Below, piece by piece: positions 55,801-64,000 of a DNA stretch of 64,000 nucleotides. Every line of letters begins with the position of its first letter. Positions within the stretch are counted from its first letter, which is position 1. The position numbers and the translations under genes are program-made. Under the pieces are notes generated by a model, which ran no database searches, had not been told where the DNA came from, and saw only the letters and a program-made list of their open reading frames with translations. The DNA comes from Porphyra umbilicalis (Eukaryota; Rhodophyta; Bangiophyceae; Bangiales; Bangiaceae): positions 1 through 64,000 of the forward strand of contig KV918887.1 in assembly GCA_002049455.2 (NCBI GenBank). Direction: 5' to 3'.

Positions 55801-58408
55801 TCAGGCAGCCGCCTCCCCCCCCTCCTGCTGCCCGGTCGCTTTCCCCCCCGGCAACTTGCTACCCCCTGCTGTCGCTTGCGTCTGCCTGACCTTCCCCCTC
55901 CGGCTACAGCTGCTGCTCGGCCGCCACCCACGGCACTGCCGTTTCCCGGCCGCCGCCGCCCGGTCGCCGCCGCTGCTGCAATCTTCCTCGTGCTGCCGCT
56001 GGCTCCAGCCCCAACCATTCTGGCGGCCACCACTCCGCAGTCGTCGCCGTCGTCGGCCCCCCCCCCCACCTCGCTGTCGCGGCTGGGCCGCCGCAGCTGC
56101 CCCGCTGCACCTGCTACCACTGCCCGCCGACGCCCTGCTACCGCCGCCTTCTGGCTGTTGTTGTGCAAGGCTGCCAGCCTCCTCTACTGACTGGCAGCCG
56201 TGCACTCTGCCACTCGCGTCGTTTGGCTCCCCATGGTTGGCGTTTGCTGTCCCTCGCTGCCTGCTGTCCTCCCCCCGCACGCTCGCTGCTGCTGCTTTTA
56301 CCGGTTGCGAGCTGCATTGGGAGTGTGTTGCTTTTGAGTTTGCTGGGAGATCTGGGGGGTGTCGGGACCGACTCTCAGAGGAAGGGAGGCAGGCCGAGGG
56401 CTGGGGGCGGTTCGGATGCTGTTGTACGTTTGGGCCATGTTGGGAGGTAGAAATGAACACGAAGCGGTTGTCTGTGCGCTTAGCCACCTATACCACCATG
56501 CACAGCGCAGTCGTTATACCCAGGAACGACTGAGAACGAAAAATGCGTTACCCATGTTTCGAACAGAATTGTCATGTGTACCCCCCACCTGGATCAATAT
56601 GGGGCCCCTGGCAGAGCAATCCGGAAGGAGAAGACGATGGTGCATGCGACACATCTTGATGACAAATGGGCATAACACGTTTTTCTCGCAGTCCCGTCAG
56701 GGTCTGTTGAAGGCGCTGAGAACAATGGTCCTACAGCCCAAGCTCGCAGACGTCTCCTTCACGTTCTTTTCTACACCCAAGAAAACGATACCTAGTCAGC
56801 TGTACGACTGCAGTCGTACACCACCCCAACACCACCCCTAGCACGGCAACTCTGCGATTGCTGGAGTTGCTCAGACGCATTCAATGCAACTCCCCCGCAC
56901 CCTTCGACAACGTGCTGTCAACAAGCAGGAGAGTCCGTTCGCAAAGCCACCCATAGCCCCGCGTCTACCCGCCACCCCCCCTCCACCACTGCCGCTGACC
57001 CGCTCTCGTCCTCATCCTCCCCCTTCCGTGGCCAGTCGCAAAGTTCAGCGGCACTGGCGGCAGAGGCTCTGGCCACAGCGGCCGGGCGAGCGGCTTCTGA
57101 CGTCGCGGGAGCCCCCCTGCGACCCCGCCGCGGCCACAGCCGCCGCCACACCGCCGCCGCGGCGCCGCTGCCCCTAGGTATTGGCGGGCAAGTGTCGGCA
57201 TCAGGGAGGGGGAGCAACGGCCAACCGTGGCCGAGGCCGTTGGCGGTGGAAGCGGCGGCGGCTGCGGTGGCGGCGGCGGCAGCGACTGTCCCCGTGGCGC
57301 TGGGCGATGGGCACCCAGGAGTGAAGGCAGCCATTCAAGCGCCGCGGGGGACAGCCCAGTGCCATCCAGACAAGTGAGTAGTCAGTGGGGTGGGGAAAAG
57401 CCAGAAAGCGTCAGCAGCTGACGGCTGGCGCCGGCGAAGCGACAGGCGAAGGGGGGGCGTCACAGCAGCCGGCCGGCGATGGTGCGGGCTGCGGCTACCG
57501 CGGAGGAAGGACGTGAGAACGGGTAGGCTGATGTGCCGGGGGCGACCGTCGGCCGGTGGGGCGTGCGACGACGGGGGCGGCATGGCAGCAATGGGGGAGC
57601 TGGGCGCCGATGGCCGACGGTGGTGGCACCGGCAGCCGGCCGCGGCGACGGCCGGACAGCGGCTGCAAGAGGGGAGGGAGCTTGTGCCAGAGAGAAGAAG
57701 GTGGGGACGTCCGAAGGGGAAGAGGGAGGCAGCGGCCGCACCGGGCGGGCGACGGTAGCCAGGGGGGGAAGGGGGCGGCCGGTAGCGGCAGCGGCGGCGG
57801 GTGGTGGCAGCGACGGCCAGGCTAGGCCAGGCAGGCGAGCGGTGGAAGCAATGACGGCTGGGTAGTGGCCACAAAGAGGAGGGGGTGCGGGTGGGGGAGG
57901 CAGGCGGCAGCGAGGGGCTGCAGCGGGGAGCGCGGGCGGGGGGGGCGAGCGGCAGGGGGTGTGGAAGCGTCACGTCGCTGGGTATTCCCAAGGACCGTTA
58001 GGTAATACGAAGGATCAAAGCCTGGCATTTACACGAGCAGTCCAAGTCCCATGTCCAGGTAACTGCACGACGCGACACCCCTGCCACAGTGCATGTGACA
58101 GGGGGGGGGGCTAGCGCCCTGAATGGTGCTGTGAGAGCGTAGAGTAAAGTGCGATTCCAGCCCGTGAGGGCAACTCGACGTAGACCCTTCCGTAAGACCC
58201 ATTGGAGAGCGTCGAGTGACCGAGTGTCTTTCGGCCCTCCGATGAACAGCGCTTCTCGACGTGATTTCGGGTGTGCTCACGCGGAACCCGTCATCAAAGG
58301 AGACTACAAAGTTGGAAACCGTTTGGAGCAAGCACGCCAACGATAGGCTCCAAAACACCAGGTGTCTAATAGAATGGGATAGACTTAAGCTAGCTAGCTT
58401 TGCTCTGA
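55801..58408. other. Intergenic stretch, no gene recognised
   Basis: Moderately GC-rich with C-rich (55801-56160) and G-rich (57420-57960) halves. A perfect 20-bp palindrome lies at 56801-56820. No ORF with a domain was recognised. Confidence 0.45.
56801..56820. other. Perfect 20-bp palindrome
   Basis: TGTACGACTGCAGTCGTACA is identical to its reverse complement. It could be a dimeric protein site or a cruciform. No gene is adjacent. Confidence 0.7.
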
Positions 58409-58447
58409 GGTTTTCCTCGGATCAGAGGCTCTGATCCGCGGAAAACC
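58409..58447. repeat. Short hairpin, 18-bp arms
   Basis: GGTTTTCCTCGGATCAGA (58409-58426) pairs with 58430-58447 with one mismatch across a three-base loop. An AGCTAGCTAGCT run lies just upstream (58389-58400). No coding context. Confidence 0.7.
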
Positions 58448-58479
58448 CCAACGAAAACTCCAGGTTGAGGTTTCCTTGA

Positions 58480-59640
58480 GGTTCTGGTCCCGTAGCGTTG
58501 CGGGGTGCGCCGCGCACCCTTCCCCCCTCCCTCGGCGTGCCGCGCGTCACCCGCGTGGTGCGACCCACCCCCCCCCCGCTACCCGGGCGGCCACTACCCC
58601 CGCCCCCATGCATGGTGCGAGGGGTGGGGCACCCCGTGCCGGGTGGCGCGTCGCCGGCGGCCGCCGGCGGCCCGCGTGGCCGCCGACCGGGCACCCCCGC
58701 CGGGACGTGCCCATACGGGTGCCGCGTGATCCCAGCGAGGGGCGGGGGGCGGGGAGGGGGGGAATGGCCGAACGAGCGCCCCGGCGCCACCACCGCCGCC
58801 CGCCGTGGCGCGGCGGCGGCGGGACCACTTCCACGCCAGCCGGGTCGTGGCGCCGTTCTCGGCGCTGCGTGTCGCGCCGACGAGGGCGGCGGCGGCGGCG
58901 GCGCGGGGGGGCGGCTCGCTCCCCCGGCGGCGGGGGGGGACCGCCCCCCACCACGCGAGGGCCGGACCGTCGCCCGCGCGACCGGTCCCGAGGCCGCCCC
59001 ACCGCGGCGGGGGGAGGGGGGGGGGAACCCCATCGGCGGTGGGGGTCGTGCGCGCGGCCCGCGCGCGCCGACCCAGCCGCCGCCGCGAGCGACGGTCGGT
59101 CGGCGGCGGCGGCGGCGGCCGCGGGCGGGGGCACCTGCGTCGCTGCGCGGCCGCGCCGTCGACGTGCCCCCCCCACCGCCCACCGCGGCCGGCAAGTGCC
59201 GGCCGCAACGACGCGACGTTGCCGCGACGGCAGCGTCTGAGGTCGGCGGCGCGCCCCCGCCCGTGCACCCTGTGCCCGCCTTGTCGGCGCGCGTCGGGCC
59301 AGCGGCGAGCGGCGCGCCGGCCGCCGACCGCCGGCCAGCGGCCGCGCCGGCGCGCCGACCCCCGTCGTCGACGGACGTTGCGGCAGCAGCGGCAGCGAGC
59401 GACGCCGACGGCAACGTCGCTGGCCGGCGCCCGCACACCCACCAGCGAGGGGGCCCCCGAGGGTGGGTGGCGCCTCATTGCCATTGGGTCCCCCCCCCCC
59501 CCCCCCTCCCCACCCTCGCCGGCGCGCTGGTGAAAGCAGCACGCGGCGGCGCCGCCCCGTGCCCGCCGCCCCCGCGTGTGCCGGCGGTCTGCGCGCGGCG
59601 GCGGCGGCGGCGCCCCCCGCCGCCATCATGGCGGTCAGAA
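58480..59640. repeat. GC-rich low-complexity stretch
   Basis: GGC/CCG/CGCC words with several C- and G-runs (for example near 58570, 58940 and 59490). Long open frames on both strands are Arg/Pro/Gly/Ala-rich and mutually overlapping, so I do not call a gene. Confidence 0.6.
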
Positions 59641-61568
59641 AACGACGTATGGAACGGGAGTCTGCACGGGAGTCCTGGTCGCGGGCTGGCTGGACGAGAG
59701 CCAATTCTGCTCACCCTTCCGTTCGACAACACCGGACTGAACGGAAAGAAATCCTGTTCAGGAAAATTCGTGCCAGGCTCTGACCGCCTCCGCGGCATCA
59801 GCAGACCAGACACGAGGTCCTTTTTTAGGCCGTGCCTACAATGGGCCAATGGGGGTACTATGATAGATTGCGTTAAATTGCCCATCTCCCGCTAACCAGG
59901 AGATACCTCCGGCCAGATGCCGTCAGGGCAATGCAATTGCGTCTCGTTGGGGTCCCGAGGCGGGGCATTGGTCGCATTGAGAGAGCCGATTCTCACATTG
60001 TGATCGGTCCGCGGTGTGGCAGGCAACGACAAGAAGAACACGAACCCCGGTGCATGGTGCACTCCGCCGCTTTTGTGGCGACAGCTGCATGCCCTACCTG
60101 CGGAACTGAGCTGCCCCCGCTAGTATGAAACGGGACAGCGGCGCCAGCTCCTCGCAGGTGGTTGTTCTCACCAAGTGAGCTGCAATCGGAGCGACCAAGA
60201 CCATCTCAATGACCAGAACACACTGGTATGCGCTTGACCATGTCGCCCAGCTGCTTGTCAAAGATGTCAATGCCACACACGACAGTGACAATACGAAATC
60301 TACAATACACACACAGACAGCCAACTACACCGCGGCGATCACGAGCTACAAACCGGGAGCCAGCTCGCGACTGGTCCATATATAAAATATGTGAAGTCGT
60401 TGCTGGGCGTGGCAAAGTCCCACGACAAGCGGATGCAACCATACCGCGTCAGGAAGCATCCGGGGCGATGCGCCGCGCGGCGCATGCGCTGCAGCACAAC
60501 GCACAACTGCGGCCCTATGGGAACAGATGCAGGATAAAACCGGGATATCCCAGGATCTGGGGACGCCAGCCTCAAGAAAGGAGCAGTCACCGGGGGTGCT
60601 GTGTGTTTACAGAAAAGCGATGCACGCCAGAGGTGCTTCTGGGCGTCTTCCAGCAGAGAATGACAGCGCGGACGTTTTTTCGGCATCTGATTGGTCGGTC
60701 GGCTCGGTTGCTTGACCCTTGGAGAGCCCAAGTTGGCGACTGCACGACTTGGTCACGGTGTCCCGTCATCGTCCTCATTTGGTCCGAGCGCATCGAAACG
60801 CGATTTCCGATGCGGGCCCCGATTGGGCATACAGTGCATCGCCGATGGCTTTCGCTGCACTTGAGATCGACAAACCGATGCGCATCGGTCGATGCGCAGG
60901 CGATTCGGTCCTCGGAGCAAGTCCTTGAATCCCACTCAATTCTATATACTTTAAATTGCAGGAGTTAATCATGTCGGGCCGGTTGAGACACGTGCCCTTT
61001 CAGGTGTTATTGATTGAATCTATGCTGCGGCATGCGACTCGGATGCGGTACGGCAAGTGGAGTAGCCGCGTACAATAAAACAGACAAGTTGGTCCCCCAG
61101 GGCAGGGACCAGGTAGCGAAGCTTCCACTTGTCGTGAGAACACAGACACACAGTTTGGGAAAAAGCCAGTAGTCACCAGTGCGCATCCTCCAGCTCTTGA
61201 CATTCGATCAGATTGACTTGGAGATAGCCTCACAGGACAGATCTCGATGAGCTGAGTCGAACGTGTGTCCAACTCCAAAACAACGTTTGCTCAAACAATA
61301 AGGATTCTATCCTAAGGCGCCAAATGTGTTTCCCGTCACACGAGCGAGTGCTTCACCCATTCTACAAATATTTTTTGGGATTACTGACAGAGCAATTAAC
61401 TTATCATGTGATGCAGTATTCAGCGTAATGGTTGTACATCGGGGGAGCGTCTCTTTTTGATGCTGCCATAGAATTCCGAGCTTCAGCACTGTAATGAGGC
61501 CTTTCGTTCTGCTCCTTCACTCTTCTGACCACGATGTCGTTGGGTCCCTTTCCTCTTTCCCAGGTGTT
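59641..61568. other. Intergenic stretch, no gene recognised
   Basis: Lower GC than the rest. Clustered GATGCGCATCG-type palindromes lie at 60800-60905. No gene or RNA was recognised. Confidence 0.45.
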
Positions 61569-61950
61569 AGAGAGTTTTTGCAACGCGTGTGAGAAGGGTT
61601 TGTGAGATGTTTGTGAGAATTTCGGCCGGATGAAGCATCTCAAACGCACAACCGGGCACTGGATGTGAGTCGGATACAGCATTCCGTCTCACAGCTTCTC
61701 ACGGGTCGTGATCATTTTCCCGGATCTGTCACGACCGTGAGAAGGCCGACCGGCCTCCACGGACCATTCCCGCGACCTCTCCGTCTCACATCCGCGCCTC
61801 GATCCGCGTGAGAACTCACGGAATAAAGTAGCCCGCTCACCGATACTAGAATTGTGGACAGTCCAGCCCGTTCGGACACAAACCTGTCCGGAAACGAGCT
61901 GTCACGACCGTCTCACGAAGTGCTTCTCGCGCGTGCTGCAAAAACTCTCT
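61569..61950. mobile_element. MITE-like inverted-repeat element
   Basis: Terminal inverted repeats AGAGAGTTTTTGCA (61569-61582) and TGCAAAAACTCTCT (61937-61950) are perfect over 14 bp, with imperfect extension (CGCG.G.GAGAAG). GTT flanks both ends (61566-61568 and 61951-61953), a possible 3-bp target duplication. The interior is non-coding and includes a second inverted pair (CTTCTCACGGGTCGTGA near 61695 and its complement near 61728). Confidence 0.6.
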
Positions 61951-61953
61951 GTT

Positions 61954-64000
61954 GTTGTGTCCCTTTGTCTTCTCCAGTTAAAGCGTCCCCATTCGGTCCC
62001 CATTTGGTATCTTCATCTTTGTCGTATGATTCTCAGCACAAAGAAATGGTCAGCAAGGCAGACAAGCGCAGCAGCCGGCGCGCCGCCACACGCAGGGGGA
62101 GGTCGACAGCAGAGGCGATCAGATGCCTCAAGAAAAGAAGAACAGAAGAGTAAACAACCCGGCTGGGGCTCGGGGGGGGACGGGGAAGGACGAGGAACAC
62201 ATTGAAGAAAAAACGTACCTGAGTGCAGCGCAACGTGCATGGTGTGCGGAGGGGGGGAAGGGGGGGGGGGAAAGAAATGGGCGGATGCGGCGCGCGGGGG
62301 CAAAGAAAGGGGCGGATGTGGCGAGCGCGTCCAAGAGAGAGCACGGTGGTGCGGTGACGACGATGGAGGGGTGCTGCGAAAGGCCCGACGGAGAGGCGAG
62401 ATGGCGAGACGACGGAAGAGCGCGGAGACGCGGTGCTGATATGGCCGCAAAGATGCGCGCTGCTGACCATTTCGGGGCTCTTGTGTGGAGTACAGTGGGG
62501 GTTCCAGGAAGGCATCTGTAAACGCTTTTGGAGGAAGCTGTAATCGCTCGCATGTGTAATCCTTCTGGACCAGAGCGATCGTAGGCCATCGAATGCTGAA
62601 ACGTGGATACGCGTGATTGGGCGTACAGATGGGATCATCCAATCACATGGCCTAGAGGGTGACCATCAAACAGACCAGGGCCATCAATTTCATGCAACGT
62701 GGCCGCCTGAGCGTTGAGAACGCGAATGGATCCCTACTAGAAGCTTCGCTAAAAAGATGAACACGGCAAACCAATGAAGCAATGAAGAGAGAGGAATACC
62801 ACACAGAGCGCACACTCGACTTGCACTGACGTCAGCACAGCGCAAACAGAGCGCGTGTGACGAGCCCGGATCCCACTCGCCGGGACTGATCTGACCACCC
62901 CCAACGACGCCCAGCTCTCCCCCGTCACCCATCCGCTCGCACTCCTCCCCTCCAACCCGCCCGGAGATAACACCGACGCGCCTGTGTGGCAGCGAGACAA
63001 AGAAACCAAGAAACCAAACAGAATAGTGTGCACAAGATCGTCAACATCCACGTCTATCAGCAAAAACACCAAGAGCAACAGCAAAGGCAGTATGATACAT
63101 CGATTGCAAGGGTGCATGCTCCAAGCCCTAGCGCATCGTACGCCCAGGCATAAAGCGGTTGGAAACGCCGACGTCAGAAAAAAAAAAGCCCAGGCGGATC
63201 CATCACGTCCACGGTACACCCAAGCACCGGGACATGCAGAGAACCGATCAGGCAGATACAACCACGTACCGATCACACACGCACGACGAGGTGCACGAAA
63301 AAGACCGTCTTGAAGGAGGTGGTGCGCAAGGTCGCGCACCCAACACGGTGAGGAGCGCGGCCACGGCCAAGTCAACCGAGGGCCACGCACGCCCAAGGAT
63401 CTCGTCGGGTGAATCCGCCGCCGGCGGTCCGCCGGCAAGGAAACGTGGCCTCCTGAAGACGTGGAATCAGGTCACCGTCAGCACTGCTGTTTTCTAACTC
63501 CTCGTCCTTGCGATAACCTTTTCATGGAAGTCCTTTTTTTAGCTCTCTAGCCCCCCCAAACCCCCTGCGTTCAGGCGGGGCCCCTGACTCCCGCATCGGC
63601 GGTCGCCTGTCATCGTGCATCGGAACGATGGCCAGGATCGAACCTTCGATGCGCATCGGAGACTGCATCGAAATCGGTCTCCGATGCGATGATGTGCATC
63701 GGGCGGGAACGATCGGCTTTCGATGCAGAAAACACAAGGGTGGACGATCGGCGAGCAGATCTGCTCCGCACAGCGGTTGCCTTCGTCGTGCTTGTGTGTT
63801 GTGTGTGAGGCTGTTTGAATTGCCTGCCCACCGTGTGTGATATGTCGGGTGCATCTTTGTGCCGCTTTTCGGGGGGGGGGGGGGTGGGGCGCGGATCGTT
63901 GCGGCAGTCGGTGGTCGCGCCTCCATTGCCGCGTCGTCCTCGTGTAGGTCCCGTCTTCACACGCACCTCACCCCCGTCCGCTCCCTTTCATATCCTTTTG
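61954..64000. other. Intergenic stretch, no gene recognised
   Basis: Mixed composition, with a G-run near 62258 and one near 63871. GCATCGGAGAC (63653-63663) and GTCTCCGATGC (63677-63687) form an 11-bp perfect hairpin within a cluster of GATGCGCATCG words similar to 60.8-60.9 kb. No coding gene was recognised. Confidence 0.45.

Noticed and set aside
58498-59895. Plus-strand ORF of 465 codons and opposing minus-strand ORFs
   Set aside because: Located in GGC/CCG low complexity, Arg/Pro-rich throughout, no domain, and overlapping frames equally open.
60228-60968. Plus-strand ORF of 246 codons in the 59.6-61.5 kb gap
   Set aside because: Composition looks random, overlaps opposing ORFs, and no recognisable motif.

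Overview
This window looks like nuclear DNA of a GC-rich, gene-sparse eukaryote. The clearest host gene is dyskerin/Cbf5, with one small intron. A bZIP gene has an intron inside its basic region. Introns are few and short, Gly/Ala/Pro-rich low-complexity DNA is abundant, and LTR retrotransposons dominate. This combination best fits a bangiophyte red alga (Porphyra/Pyropia type), but that is an inference from architecture and not from a database match. No rRNA, CRISPR array or bacterial-style operon was seen.

Layout. 1-2030 is a strand-asymmetric GGC-type trinucleotide tract. 2031-7559 holds no recognisable gene but has two strong hairpins. 7560-13631 is the host-gene island: a bZIP transcription factor (+), an unrecognised coiled-coil protein (+) and dyskerin (-). 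The last two are convergent, with stops about 200 bp apart. In the first two genes the frame changes near a poly-C run, which may reflect a sequencing error or a tiny intron.

14.0-19.1 kb is a graveyard of copia and gypsy fragments in both orientations. 19.9-21.6 kb is a GC-rich higher-order repeat. 22.8-23.1 kb has a 110-bp direct repeat. 23.8-26.5 kb holds further copia fossils.

28.2-45.0 kb is a nested stack. The LTR and leader of one gypsy-like element (C) lie beside a nearly complete Ty3/gypsy chromovirus (A, 28824-44984, two 647-bp LTRs that differ at about five sites). A young copia element (A, 32065-37098) lies inside gypsy A. Gypsy A carries a chromodomain-like module after integrase and two long antisense ORFs between pol and the 3' LTR. 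These ORFs are the most unusual coding feature here. The copia elements carry a primer-binding site that matches the anticodon arm of initiator tRNA-Met, as in Drosophila copia and Ty5, and their LTRs contain a tRNA-like segment with A and B boxes.

45.0-46.4 kb holds remnants of what looks like a two-gene PIF/Harbinger DNA transposon. An AT-rich GGATAT-repeat element and a third copia pol (C, 47.4-50.1 kb) follow. Tandem repeats fill 50.3-51.9 kb. 53103-54787 is a well-resolved MITE cluster: two Harbinger-type MITEs share one TTA, and one of them contains two mariner-type MITEs. From 54.8 kb to the end I recognise no gene, only CCG/GGC low complexity, palindromes and one more MITE-like inverted repeat.
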